64,000 nt of DNA from Halorubrum laminariae (GTDB lineage Archaea > Halobacteriota > Halobacteria > Halobacteriales > Haloferacaceae). The notes beneath the pieces were generated by a model, which did not search any database, had not been told where the DNA came from, and was given only the letters and a program-made list of their open reading frames with translations. This document shows positions 18,274 to 26,840 of this stretch, piece by piece; position 1 is the stretch's first letter, and every line of letters starts with the position of its first letter. The stretch covers positions 372,001 through 436,000 of the forward strand of contig NZ_JANHDL010000002.1 of assembly GCF_024494655.1 (NCBI RefSeq), in the 5' to 3' direction. The position numbers and the translations under genes were made by a program.

Positions 18274-19205
18274 TGTCTGACTTAGATACAGAGGAGTTCA
18301 ACCAATTCATATTAGCGAGAAAGGGTCGGAAAGCAAAATCAACACTCCAAAATTACAAATCAGCTCTAAGAATCTTTGAAGACTATTGCCTAGAATACGA
18401 TGTGGATCCCCGTGAAATTAGTGGACGCGAGATGGACACCTTTTTTGGATATTTACAATCGAACGTGAGCGAAATTACCGCAGCACAGTACCTTGGAAAC
18501 ATATCCCAATTTTATGAATGGTTCTACATGGATAGTGAATCTGAGAATCCAGTCTCAAAACTCCCACAAGAATTTGACTCGAAGTCAACCGAGCATAAAA
18601 AACCAACCTTAGATATAGAACAAATCAAAGACCTCGTTGACTCCGCGGAGACTGTTCGCGCAAAGGCTCTCTTGTCGTTAATGGCTAGCACTGGACTGAG
18701 GCTAGCTGAAGCCTGTCAATCTGAGTTATCTTGTCTAGACCTCGAAGAGAGAGAGTTGGAGGTTGAAACGGTTAAAACCGACTTCGGAGATAGATTTGTA
18801 TATTTCGATAGAAAAACACGAAGACTGCTTGACAAGTATATAAACGACGGATACAGAGCTAAGTACCATCTTCCAGATTCAGACTACATATTTATAGCGT
18901 CTAATACGAATCAATACGGAACAGACGCCCACATATCCACTGATGTTGGCAGGAGACTATTCATGAAGGCACTCGAAAATAGCTCGATCGACATCGAATA
19001 CGAAGAGTATTCAGACGGACGAAAACGTTCCATATACACTACACATATACTCAGACGCACTTTTTGTCAAAATTGGATAGACAAAAATGGAGACATAATG
19101 AGTCTAAGGAACATTGTCGGCTGGATGAATCTTGAAACAGCTAAGCATTACGTGGATGATACAGCCAGTATCGACAAAAGAGATCGGTATGGAGTTACTC
19201 TCTAA
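18273..19205 (+). CDS. Tyrosine recombinase / integrase (XerC/D type)
   Basis: The 310-residue protein has an N-terminal core-binding (SAM-like) domain, residues about 5-95, and a C-terminal catalytic domain. Catalytic residues are visible: R143 (STGLRLAE), H258 and R261 (THILRRTF), and Y293 (AKHYVDDT); the GW before it (residues 283-284) replaces the usual HxxW position. It should integrate or resolve a circular element. The codon use and AT content differ from the chromosomal neighbours, as for the rest of the island. A second, shorter recombinase lies at 20683. Attachment sites could not be identified. Confidence 0.88.
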   Translation: MSDLDTEEFNQFILARKGRKAKSTLQNYKSALRIFEDYCLEYDVDPREISGREMDTFFGYLQSNVSEITAAQYLGNISQFYEWFYMDSESENPVSKLPQEFDSKSTEHKKPTLDIEQIKDLVDSAETVRAKALLSLMASTGLRLAEACQSELSCLDLEERELEVETVKTDFGDRFVYFDRKTRRLLDKYINDGYRAKYHLPDSDYIFIASNTNQYGTDAHISTDVGRRLFMKALENSSIDIEYEEYSDGRKRSIYTTHILRRTFCQNWIDKNGDIMSLRNIVGWMNLETAKHYVDDTASIDKRDRYGVTL

Positions 19206-19230
19206 GTCTCAATTCTATAAGTCTCCATCT

Positions 19231-19637
19231 GGCTCTGTTGAAACCCTCAACAACTGATATATTTTGACCCAGTTGTGGTCATATAGGCCATTTAATTCCC
19301 ATTACTCCGGTGTGGTAAAAGACGCAAAACACATATCTCGTGGTAGTGGCTCATCATTATGGACTATACAAGGCTTAGTGAATTTCTACTCACAATACTT
19401 GTATCGAATATGATTGCGTTCATGATTGGGGCAATAGTATCTCCACCCGACCCGTTCACACAATTTTACTATTATTTACCATTAGTACCGGTTACGGTGG
19501 TTGTTTCGTATCTCCTTGTCTACAGAGGCGGGTTCGATTACATCAAAGATAGAATCTAGTGTCGGTCAGTACGCAGCTCTCATCGACCGGCTGTTTCAGC
19601 CCAATTTGTGTCTGAAGAAGATGATTTCAACAGAGCC
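19231..19637 (+). mobile_element. 407-bp IS-ended cassette with an exact 8-bp target duplication
   Basis: The left end GGCTCTGTTGAAA (19231-19243) is repeated inverted at 19625-19637. CTCCATCT stands directly outside both ends (19223-19230 and 19638-19645), an exact target-site duplication, so this unit moved as one piece. It holds no transposase, only the 66-codon membrane ORF at 19359. The inner right end (19565-19599) matches 28574-28608 inverted with one difference in 35. The outer left end shares CTGATATATTTTGA (19254-19267) with 28872-28885 inverted. The IS5-type transposase at 26893 is preceded by the same terminal sequence and is the best candidate to move it. Confidence 0.8.
19359..19559 (+). 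CDS. 66-residue two-segment membrane protein inside a mobile cassette
   Basis: The ORF starts at ATG 19359 and stops just before the conserved right end of its cassette. It encodes two hydrophobic stretches (residues about 8-26 and 36-56) split by SPPDPF. No family is recognised. Another cassette in this window carries a different ORF of exactly the same length, orientation and topology at 28617. That argues for real passenger genes, though decay of a longer ancestral gene is possible. Confidence 0.5.
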   Translation: MDYTRLSEFLLTILVSNMIAFMIGAIVSPPDPFTQFYYYLPLVPVTVVVSYLLVYRGGFDYIKDRI

Positions 19638-19685
19638 CTCCATCTTTATTGAAATCAGTTCTCCTTTTTTGGCACTCAACGGCGC

Positions 19686-20156
19686 TTAACCAGACTTCCA
19701 AAAATCAGACGGTGTGGCTTCTACCACTACTAGGCAGATAAAAATGAGAATAAGCGCCAATATACTCGTTTCCTGGTATGGTAAGAAGATCCCTCCCAAG
19801 AACGCTCCGAGAAAGGCGAGTGCGCCCACCCAACCACTTCCATCTACCATCTTGACGACTCCGAATAGCAGTTCTAAAACCGTACCGATCTGAACAATCC
19901 GAGACACCACATCCACATATTCTGAGTTGAAGAGCGTGGATAGTGGAACCAATTGGGCAGCTATTGTGGTCATGGGCGCGAGGCCAATTCCAATTACGAT
20001 GCCATTTGCCACTGCTACTGATGTCAGCACCCGCTTTTGTACGTCTGGAGTATTAATTGTCACCGCCTTCTCAAAAACTACAACTAAAAGATACGCCGCA
20101 ATACCGCTGATCACCCAGTCTTGAAAGACTTGAGTCGATTCAACTTCTGCGGCCAT
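19686..20156 (-). CDS. Integral membrane protein of unknown function
   Basis: The 156-residue protein has about four hydrophobic segments (VISGIAAYLLVVVF, VAVANGIVIGIGLAPM, WVGALAFLGAFLGGIFL and ILALILIFICLVVV). No known motif is visible. The ATG is at 20154-20156. It is convergent with the cassette to its left and stands alone. It belongs to the AT-rich island and could be cargo of the integrated element. Confidence 0.6.
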   Translation of the reverse strand: MAAEVESTQVFQDWVISGIAAYLLVVVFEKAVTINTPDVQKRVLTSVAVANGIVIGIGLAPMTTIAAQLVPLSTLFNSEYVDVVSRIVQIGTVLELLFGVVKMVDGSGWVGALAFLGAFLGGIFLPYQETSILALILIFICLVVVEATPSDFWKSG

Positions 20157-20398
20157 GAGGGATAGTTCCCGTTGAATTTACTTTTTGTCATCGATTCTGT
20201 CTACCAATGGCAACTTGCTGATTACATACTCTCGGCCCTGTTTGAGCGCCCAGATTTGGTAGATCAACTTCTCGATGTCCTGTTCTACGCCAAGGTACTA
20301 CTCCGTATCCATTAATACTATTTAATATGAAACTTTCTGTAATTTGATTGTTTTAGATGGGTTTAATACATATATATCTTTGTTTTTTAGAAGTAAGA

Positions 20399-20409
20399 TT
20401 TATATATTA
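20399..20409 (+). promoter_or_regulatory. TATA element for the ORF at 20445
   Basis: TTTATATATTA lies about 40 bases before the ATG, and AAGGTGA at 20431-20437 is a plausible ribosome binding site. The surrounding 20157-20444 has no gene and is very AT-rich. Confidence 0.45.
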
Positions 20410-20444
20410 ACTAAACCAATTGTGAACTGTAAGGTGAATGTCTG

Positions 20445-20669
20445 ATGGCTTCCAAATCAACTGATTACAAATGGGCGCTCAAGGACAAGTTAGCTCGACA
20501 AGAACACGAGGAAAGATTAGACGAATGTTCTGTATTCATCGTCACAGATGATGCGAAAGATCGAGAGGCAGTTGTTGTCTCGGATGCTGACGGAACCGAT
20601 ATCCAGAGTGTAGACGAATCTAATTATCTAATGGTCGAGAGAGAACTGCTTGTTGATGTGGAACCGTAG
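20445..20669 (+). CDS. Small acidic protein, unrecognised
   Basis: The 74-residue protein is rich in Asp and Glu and has no membrane segment or known motif. The middle reads VFIVTDDAKDREAVVVSD, suggesting a small beta-rich domain. It has its own TATA element and a ribosome binding site. It is convergent with the short integrase, 13 bases from its end. This placement next to a recombinase is typical of element regulators, but no DNA-binding motif is visible. Confidence 0.55.
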   Translation: MASKSTDYKWALKDKLARQEHEERLDECSVFIVTDDAKDREAVVVSDADGTDIQSVDESNYLMVERELLVDVEP

Positions 20670-20682
20670 GGATGACCGAGCC

Positions 20683-21282
20683 TCAGACGTTTCGTAGCTC
20701 TTCTCCGATCTTCGCAGGGGTTGGCTTAGTCAAATAGGGTTCAATCGCGTCATAGCTACTCCATCCACCGATTTCCATCATAACGCGCACAGCAACATCC
20801 TTCTCGACTAGATGATGCGTTGCCCACGATCGACGGAGATCGTGACTACTGACCTCTTTCCACCGATCATGTCCTGTGTTGTCTGCGATATTATCCGTAA
20901 CCTCTCTTACCCACCGTCTCACTGTCGACACAGAGGTGTCCACATACGGTTCTGAGTCATCTATGTCTCGTTCTGATGCGTACCTATCAAGATTCTTCTT
21001 GACGCTCTCAGGCACGTATGTGTCTCTTACAGTCTTATCACCACCCTTCGTGTTTTTACCTCTTATCTGAAGTTCCCAATACTCCCCTTCAGAATTCCAA
21101 CGTAAACCGTTAGGACAAGCTGTGAGAACTCCAGAGGCTCGACAGCCAACTCTACTCATCAGTTGGATCGCAATCTCTTGTTTCCAGTCTCGTTCACGTG
21201 CGTGTTCTTCTAATAACGGTACTTCTTTTTCAAAGTCGATCCAGCATTTAGATTTACTAGATGAATCATCTAATCTAACCAT
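20683..21282 (-). CDS. Short tyrosine recombinase, catalytic domain only
   Basis: The 199-residue protein keeps the catalytic core: R48 (GCRASGVL), a Lys in RGKNTKGG (75 or 79), H147 and R150 (SSHDLRRSW), W174 (IGGWSS) and Y183 (IEPYLTKP). The usual N-terminal core-binding domain is nearly absent. Such short integrases occur on haloarchaeal viruses and plasmids. All active-site residues are present, so it may be functional. It is the second recombinase of the island and is followed upstream by two inverted repeats. Confidence 0.82.
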   Translation of the reverse strand: MVRLDDSSSKSKCWIDFEKEVPLLEEHARERDWKQEIAIQLMSRVGCRASGVLTACPNGLRWNSEGEYWELQIRGKNTKGGDKTVRDTYVPESVKKNLDRYASERDIDDSEPYVDTSVSTVRRWVREVTDNIADNTGHDRWKEVSSHDLRRSWATHHLVEKDVAVRVMMEIGGWSSYDAIEPYLTKPTPAKIGEELRNV

Positions 21283-21344
21283 ACACGGATACTATAGACT
21301 AAACGGTTATTGGTGTTGTGGTGATTCAGAATATAGCGTGAATA

Positions 21345-21391
21345 TCAGGCGTATATTCGCTATTTTGAACGACTTGTGTTACAAGCCGTTC
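21345..21391. repeat. Two stem-loops upstream of the short integrase
   Basis: GAACGACTTGT (21367-21377) pairs with ACAAGCCGTTC (21381-21391), 10 of 11 matched, around a GTT loop. Just left, AGCGTGAATAT and ATATTCGCT form a weaker inverted pair (about 21338-21363). They fill the 123-base gap between the integrase start and the next gene and could be recombinase arm sites, an attachment site or a terminator. Confidence 0.5.
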
Positions 21392-21405
21392 ACTTAGTGA
21401 TTAAC

Positions 21406-22005
21406 TCAATCGAGGAATTCAACATCAAACTCAATTCGATCTTGGTTCAAAACCCACCATAAAAATTGAGGTGGAACTTCATCATTTAATTTAATTTCTT
21501 CAGACTCATCCTCAACTTCGATCCTAACTCGGTCTGAATATGATTCTGAATTATGAATCAATTTCAACACACAATCTTTCCAATCTTCCCGAAGTTGATC
21601 TATTGATTTATTGAGTGTAGTGTGATCGTGCGCATCCGGATTTTGTGATTGAGTTATAAGATCTCTTGCTGTCTGAAGCGTCTTATTCACCATTATAGCA
21701 CCTGAATAAAATCTAATTACCGATTCACTTTCTTCAGCAGTCAACAACGATATTTGAGATGAATTTGATCTATACACTTCAGATGTAATTATTTCGTGCG
21801 CAGGAATTTGAGTTCGATAATTAGATGACCTCTCATTAAGTAGTTCATCAAAAGAAGCCAACTCTGTAAGCAATGACTGGCGGAGTTGTTTGATTTTCTC
21901 TTCTTGTTTATTTTTTCTACTCTTTTCTTGTGCCGCATAAGTCCCTATAGAACCTAGTATAGCGCCTATAAATGCTGATGCAAGACTAGATAGTAACACC
22001 GTCAT
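21406..22005 (-). CDS. Membrane-anchored coiled-coil protein, unrecognised
   Basis: The 199-residue protein begins with one membrane segment (SLASAFIGAILGSIGTYAA). It continues as a charged helix (KSRKNKQEEKIKQLRQSLL) that looks like a coiled coil, then a soluble part without a recognised fold. The ATG overlaps the stop of the lipoprotein gene upstream by four bases, so the two form an operon. They may make an envelope pair. No homologue comes to mind. Confidence 0.6.
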   Translation of the reverse strand: MTVLLSSLASAFIGAILGSIGTYAAQEKSRKNKQEEKIKQLRQSLLTELASFDELLNERSSNYRTQIPAHEIITSEVYRSNSSQISLLTAEESESVIRFYSGAIMVNKTLQTARDLITQSQNPDAHDHTTLNKSIDQLREDWKDCVLKLIHNSESYSDRVRIEVEDESEEIKLNDEVPPQFLWWVLNQDRIEFDVEFLD

Positions 22006-22496
22006 TCGAGAATAGAGATTGTTTCAGACACAGGGTCACTTTGATCACCATTTTGCGATTCCAGAACTAATGTTACTTCATACTCGCCTGCTTGTATCTC
22101 ATTATCCCACCTATTCAGCATCCACATACTCTGATCAACCCACACAACATCGCTAGTTGAATCTGGTTCAACGTGTTGATCTCGCTCTTTTTCAAGCGTC
22201 AAATCATCACTCTCTATCGTCCACTGCTCGGTTATCAGGAACTCATCTCCATAATATGGAGTCTTATATCTCCGAGATAACATCAGCCATTCGTCGTCGT
22301 ACTGTAGAGATATTTCCTCTATTACAGGCTTTTCAATATCCTCATTCTCAACTTCATTCGAGTCACTCTCTCCCGTACTAGTATTCTCAGGTTCTTTTTC
22401 AGATTCAGGTGAATCTGAATCACTGCTATAATTAAACGAAGCAGAACACCCACTTAGAGCAACCACTGACACAGAGAGCAGCGACCTACGATTCAT
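22002..22496 (-). CDS. Predicted lipoprotein, unrecognised
   Basis: The 164-residue protein starts MNRRSLLSVSVVALSGCSAS. This is a twin-arginine-like signal with a lipobox (LSGC), so Cys17 is the likely lipidation site, as usual for haloarchaeal lipoproteins. A Ser/Glu-rich linker follows, then a beta-rich domain with a late QAGEYEVTLVLES stretch like an immunoglobulin-fold end. It is co-transcribed with the coiled-coil membrane protein at 21406. Function unknown; it probably faces the outside of the cell. Confidence 0.65.
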   Translation of the reverse strand: MNRRSLLSVSVVALSGCSASFNYSSDSDSPESEKEPENTSTGESDSNEVENEDIEKPVIEEISLQYDDEWLMLSRRYKTPYYGDEFLITEQWTIESDDLTLEKERDQHVEPDSTSDVVWVDQSMWMLNRWDNEIQAGEYEVTLVLESQNGDQSDPVSETISILE

Positions 22497-22542
22497 AGTT
22501 CAACTAACTAGATACATCCGTATATTAGTTTTTGAGGTGAGA

Positions 22543-22681
22543 AACCTAGAAGTCGTGGAAGCGGGGGTTTTTTTATTCACAATATGTGACAAATTGCCTA
22601 AGACTGCTATTTTGGACGGTTTGAGGAGATCAACCTAGAAACAGTGGGGGGTGAGTAACCTAGAAACAGTGGGGGGTGAAG
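22543..22681. repeat. Iteron-like direct repeats upstream of the replication gene
   Basis: Two head-to-tail 25-bp copies occupy 22632-22656 and 22657-22681, identical in the first 23 bases. Each begins AACCTAGAAACAGT, runs into six G and ends in TGA. A diverged third copy starts at 22543 (AACCTAGAAGTCGTGG). The 295 bases 22497-22791 hold no gene. Position just before the AbrB-like gene and the replication protein suggests binding sites for one of them. Confidence 0.6.
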
Positions 22682-22757
22682 AGCCGGATAAAGAACAGTA
22701 GACAGTCTGTTTTACTCGATACACTTCCAAATATACTACAAAGTAATCTCAAGTAAG

Positions 22758-22767
22758 ATATATAAGG
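22758..22767 (+). promoter_or_regulatory. TATA element for the AbrB-like/replication operon
   Basis: ATATATAAGG is centred 30 bases before ATG 22792, the spacing of leaderless archaeal transcripts. Confidence 0.6.
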
Positions 22768-22791
22768 TACCAACCCATTGATACAACCGTC

Positions 22792-22965
22792 ATGATAGAA
22801 GACAAAATGACACAGCGGATCAAACGATCGCTATCCACTAAGCGCCAACTCACAATTCCCTCGGAATTCGCAGAAGGCGTGGATGCGTATGTTATTGAAG
22901 AATCGACAACTGAACAAGACCAACCAACTCTCACCCTGTACCCAATCACGGAGGAGAGTCAATGA
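22792..22965 (+). CDS. 57-residue AbrB-like small regulator
   Basis: This short gene encodes KRSLSTKRQLTIPSEF followed by a short acidic tail (TLTLYPITEESQ). The KRQLTIP core and length resemble the swapped-hairpin AbrB/SpoVT DNA-binding fold used by antitoxins and plasmid copy-number regulators. It has a well-spaced TATA element and lies 16 bases before the replication gene, after the iteron-like repeats. It most likely controls that gene. No toxin partner of usual type follows. Confidence 0.65.
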   Translation: MIEDKMTQRIKRSLSTKRQLTIPSEFAEGVDAYVIEESTTEQDQPTLTLYPITEESQ

Positions 22966-22981
22966 CAACTAATATAGACTT

Positions 22982-25756
22982 ATGTCCGCAAAACAGCAAG
23001 AATCAACTGATACGACGCACCGCAGTGACTTAAATATTACGGAGGAATCGAACGAAAATAACCTACTCGAAGACCTGAAAACCCGACCACAATGGGTCTG
23101 CTGGAAGTTCGAAGAACGAAACGATAAGACAACGAAAATCCCGGTCGATCCTCACACTGGACAGTACGCCAGCAGTAGCGACCCAGACACATGGGGCACA
23201 TTCGATCTGGTCCGGGAACACAACCAGAGCAACCCGGAAACAGATGGTATCGGCGTTGTTTTCGGTGATGACGATTTTATCGCTGGAATAGACCTCGACA
23301 ACGTTCGAGACCCCGACACAGGCGCACTCGAACCATGGGCACAAGACGTGATTGATGCCCTCGATTCATACACCGAGATCTCCCCAAGCGGAACAGGAGT
23401 TCACATCCTGCTCTACGGGATGCTCCCATCTGATGGACGCACTCGGGCACATCAGGAGTCCACACTAGAGCCGTTCGACACAAGCGAGATCGAAATGTAC
23501 GACAGCGGGCGATTCTTCACAGTTACGTTCGATCATATTACCTCGACGCCAACAGACCTCAACCACCGCAAAAATGCTCTCGTTGATATCCACAATGAGT
23601 ATCTCGCTCAGGACGACACAAACGGGCAAAACACTACCACAGAAGCAACTACAGAAGAACTCGACCTAAGTGACCAAGAACTCATCGAGACGGCCAAAAA
23701 TGCGGGTAACGGGCGTGATTTCGAGCGTCTCTGGAACGGAGACACCAGTGCCTACGATGGTGATCACAGTCGAGCAGACATGGGCCTTCTCTCGCACCTC
23801 GCATTCTGGACTCAGAAGGACGCTACCCGCATGGAACGGCTCTTTGGCCAGTCAGGATTAGTCCGTGACAAGTGGACAGATCGTTCTGATTACCGAGACA
23901 GATCGATCCAGAAGGCAATCCGCAATTGTTCAGAAGTCTACGAGCCAGCCGACAGCGAAGAGTCACAGGACGGTGTTTCTGATTCGTCTACAGACACAAC
24001 CGACGACGATGAACTAACACAAATCGATGCTAACACCGACATTGTGGCCCGCAATGGAGCCTATTGTCAACCACAACAACGAGATGATGGTTCCATTGTG
24101 TACAACCCGATCACTACGTTCACACTCAGTGCGCAGGCTTTCGTGGTCGATGAACATGGGGACGAATACGCAGATATACGAGTACACCCGCAGTCAGAAG
24201 CTGAAGAACCGTATGACGTAGTTGTTCCTTGGACAGCGTTCAACGAACCGAGAAAACTCAAAGAAGAGATTGTGATTGGCCGTACAACGACGTTTGAAGG
24301 TCAATCACACCATATTAACGACCTCCGAAAAATCGTTAGTCACCAAGACGCACCACACCTTCAGAAAACAGATAAGCTCGGTATTCACGGTGACGAAATC
24401 GTCACCGCCGACGGCGTTCTCGGAACCGACAACCCGTCGCATCGCTACGTACAGTCCAATACTAATTTCGAACAGATGTTCAAACTCAGTGATGTTGGAA
24501 TTGACGACGACGAAGAGTCTGAAGTCGCAGAACTGCTCGAACTCCTACCGAAGACCCGCAACAAAGAACGTCTACTCCCGATCCTCGGCTATTGGTACGC
24601 ATCATTGTTCACGCCTCAGATTCGAGAGTGGGAAGGCGAAGTACCATTCTTGGGTATTTCAGCCGAAACAGGTTCAGGCAAGTCGTCTCTATTTGAGCTG
24701 CTTAATGAAATGATCGGCGTCAAAGGAGAGCCTCTGTCCGTGAAAGCCTCACAGTTTGCTCTCAAGAACCACTTTAGCGGCGCTACAAACATCCCATTAT
24801 GGTTGGACGAATACAAGCCGTCAGACATGCCAGACTGGAAAATCAACAACCTCCACGACTACATTAGAAAATCAACTCGTGGCGGCATAGAGACGGCTGG
24901 TAGCCGCACTCACACAGGCACAGAATCATGGCACTTCGGCGGGCCGATCGTCGTGAGCGGCGAACAAACAGTCAAAGGAAACGCTGAGTCTCGTCGCCAA
25001 ATCGAAGTCAAGATTCTCAAAGAAAGCGTTCGTGACGACACATACTGGACGCAAATCGATGGTGGAGATACCCACGAAGACGGCGAGACGATTCATCATG
25101 ACGCTCTCGATGTCAGCATTCACGCACGGGCGATATGGCAATATATCATTGATTCAGACGACGACGATCTTCAACAACACTGGAGTTCTGCGAAGGAACA
25201 TGCGCACGAAATCGCAAATCAAGCAGGCGTCGAGAATATCGAGGAACTCGAAATTATACAGTTGACAATGGTGCACTTCGGAATCGCTGTGTATCGACAT
25301 TTCGCCACAACAGTTGGTGCTGACCCGGATATCACAGAAGACGAAATCGACAACGCACTACTGTACATCGCCGATGCAACAGGTTCAGGAAATCGAGAAT
25401 CCCACGTGGATGAACTCCTGCGCATACTCTCTGAAGCTGCTCGCAAAGAAGATGCTAAGTGGGAGACTGACTACGCCGTCATCAATGCTGGTAAGAGCAA
25501 CGAACAACTCTGTATCAAGCTCGCACAGGCGCACTCAACAGTCCGCAAATACATCAGAGACCACGATATTGCCTCAGACGTGTTCAACGATGCGAAAGAC
25601 TACAAACACCGCCTGAAGGAATTAGAGGATGACTCAGAGAGCTACGTGTTGAATACAAGCAAAGTCCATCGAGATCTTAACCGTTGTGTTGCTATCGATA
25701 TGGAGATGGCAACAGAGGAGATTGATGGGTTTGACGAACAAGCGTTCGTAAGATAA
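22982..25756 (+). CDS. Replication protein: PrimPol-like primase fused to a P-loop helicase
   Basis: The 924-residue protein has an N-terminal primase-polymerase-like domain (residues about 30-200) with the metal-binding D-x-D in GIDLDN and the later SPSGTGVHI motif. An acidic linker follows. The C-terminal helicase-type ATPase has Walker A ETGSGKSS near residue 560 and Walker B PLWLDEYK near 605. This architecture is used by archaeal plasmids and viruses to start their own replication. It sits between iteron-like repeats upstream and a large inverted-repeat region downstream. Its GC content is low compared with the chromosome genes. Assignment as replication initiator is strong by architecture; the mode of initiation is not known. 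Confidence 0.8.
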   Translation: MSAKQQESTDTTHRSDLNITEESNENNLLEDLKTRPQWVCWKFEERNDKTTKIPVDPHTGQYASSSDPDTWGTFDLVREHNQSNPETDGIGVVFGDDDFIAGIDLDNVRDPDTGALEPWAQDVIDALDSYTEISPSGTGVHILLYGMLPSDGRTRAHQESTLEPFDTSEIEMYDSGRFFTVTFDHITSTPTDLNHRKNALVDIHNEYLAQDDTNGQNTTTEATTEELDLSDQELIETAKNAGNGRDFERLWNGDTSAYDGDHSRADMGLLSHLAFWTQKDATRMERLFGQSGLVRDKWTDRSDYRDRSIQKAIRNCSEVYEPADSEESQDGVSDSSTDTTDDDELTQIDANTDIVARNGAYCQPQQRDDGSIVYNPITTFTLSAQAFVVDEHGDEYADIRVHPQSEAEEPYDVVVPWTAFNEPRKLKEEIVIGRTTTFEGQSHHINDLRKIVSHQDAPHLQKTDKLGIHGDEIVTADGVLGTDNPSHRYVQSNTNFEQMFKLSDVGIDDDEESEVAELLELLPKTRNKERLLPILGYWYASLFTPQIREWEGEVPFLGISAETGSGKSSLFELLNEMIGVKGEPLSVKASQFALKNHFSGATNIPLWLDEYKPSDMPDWKINNLHDYIRKSTRGGIETAGSRTHTGTESWHFGGPIVVSGEQTVKGNAESRRQIEVKILKESVRDDTYWTQIDGGDTHEDGETIHHDALDVSIHARAIWQYIIDSDDDDLQQHWSSAKEHAHEIANQAGVENIEELEIIQLTMVHFGIAVYRHFATTVGADPDITEDEIDNALLYIADATGSGNRESHVDELLRILSEAARKEDAKWETDYAVINAGKSNEQLCIKLAQAHSTVRKYIRDHDIASDVFNDAKDYKHRLKELEDDSESYVLNTSKVHRDLNRCVAIDMEMATEEIDGFDEQAFVR

Positions 25757-25889
25757 CAGCCACCGCACCGAACAGCGATAATCACGGGGAGGTTTTTCTT
25801 TTTCTTCCCCGATTTGTTGACGTTTGTTGAATTTATTGGCGTGGTAATTAGTCTCACTATTAGCTTCGAAGTGTAATATGTTACACCTA

Positions 25890-26105
25890 GTTACGGTTTT
25901 GTTACACCCCAAAAACCGCATGACGTGACGGGTTTGTTTACAGATGTTACACCTCTCATCTAAGAGGGTTAAACATAACAATCCCCTTCTGCTGTACTTC
26001 TTCAATTCTCCTCTGTGATCACACAGACACCCTGATATGAGAGGTGTAACATCTGTAAACAAAGTACTGCGTTCATGCGGTTTAGAAGTGTAACAAAGCC
26101 GTAAC
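25890..26105. repeat. 216-bp interrupted palindrome, candidate replication origin
   Basis: A perfect 27-bp inverted repeat lies at 25933-25959 and 26037-26063. Outside it, AAACCGCATG (25913-25922) pairs with 26074-26083. Further out, an 18-bp arm (25890-25907) pairs with 26088-26105 with one mismatch. All arms are symmetrical about 25997. Copies of TGTTACAC/GTGTAACA recur through the arms like initiator-binding sites. The centre (25960-26036) is pyrimidine-rich and single-copy. It starts 134 bases after the replication gene, in a 678-base stretch without genes. A T-rich run at 25793-25808 just after that gene may end its transcript. Confidence 0.7.
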
Positions 26106-26254
26106 AAAGTGTAATTATCCGTAACTTCGTTTGTAGCAGAAATCAGAAACTCCCTCCGTGATTATGGTGGATGCGGAGTGCGGTTCGGTTGCGGATGTGG
26201 TATGTAATAACAAAACATATATGAGTTGGTGCGGGCGGTAATATCACACAGTAA

Positions 26255-26275
26255 TACATACATGTAATGTATGTA
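26255..26275. promoter_or_regulatory. Palindrome before the gene at 26435
   Basis: TACATACAT and ATGTATGTA form a perfect 9-bp inverted repeat around GTA, a possible operator. It lies 160 bases before the next ATG in otherwise empty sequence. Confidence 0.4.
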
Positions 26276-26400
26276 CTGGGAACACAAAGTACAGGACCTC
26301 TATTGCTTGATTAGACTAATTACGATAGTATACATCTGTACCGCTGGGTAGTATAGGGTGTTAATCCATGTATTGATTGTAACATGTAAGGCGGAGTAAG

Positions 26401-26410
26401 ATATATAAAT
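26401..26410 (+). promoter_or_regulatory. TATA element for the gene at 26435
   Basis: ATATATAAAT is centred 30 bases before the ATG at 26435, the same spacing as for the AbrB-like gene; leaderless transcription is likely. Confidence 0.6.
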
Positions 26411-26434
26411 CATAAACTCGTTGACAGTAATGTC

Positions 26435-26800
26435 ATGAACGACAACAAAATAACAAATGCGGCTGAGGAAGAGTTTACAACTGAAATGGAGAAGCGAGAC
26501 ACGGCATTGTGCTGGACGCCATACCAGGATAGTACGCTGTACTTGTGGAACGATCACGTCGAAGTGGGTGGTGAATCCAAGACGATTGTACAATGGTCTG
26601 TACAGGACGTTACTGCGCCAATTAGCGTCACTGAGGCCGACAATCCTAAGGCAATGCGAACATGGGTTGAAGACGAACTCAATTCTGACGGGAGTGAGAT
26701 TGACGACATCGAGGTTCAGTCAATTCGGTCTACTGTGGTGGTGATTGATCTGATTACACGCATGGCCACACGGGTGACTGTGCGTTTTGACGTTCAATAG
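26435..26800 (+). CDS. Small soluble protein, unrecognised
   Basis: The 121-residue protein has no membrane segment and no motif I recognise. The middle (LYLWNDHVEVGGESKTIVQW) and end (VVVIDLITRMATRVTVRFD) look like beta strands, suggesting a small mixed fold. It has its own well-placed TATA element. It follows the origin candidate and precedes the insertion sequence, so it is probably part of the original plasmid-like element. Confidence 0.55.
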   Translation: MNDNKITNAAEEEFTTEMEKRDTALCWTPYQDSTLYLWNDHVEVGGESKTIVQWSVQDVTAPISVTEADNPKAMRTWVEDELNSDGSEIDDIEVQSIRSTVVVIDLITRMATRVTVRFDVQ

Positions 26801-26840
26801 GTGTTCTAACGAACACGTTGCTTCGTTTTTAGAGTCATAC

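Noticed and set aside
25634..26107. Minus-strand ORF across the origin candidate
   Set aside because: It runs through the perfect inverted repeats and has no protein-like features.
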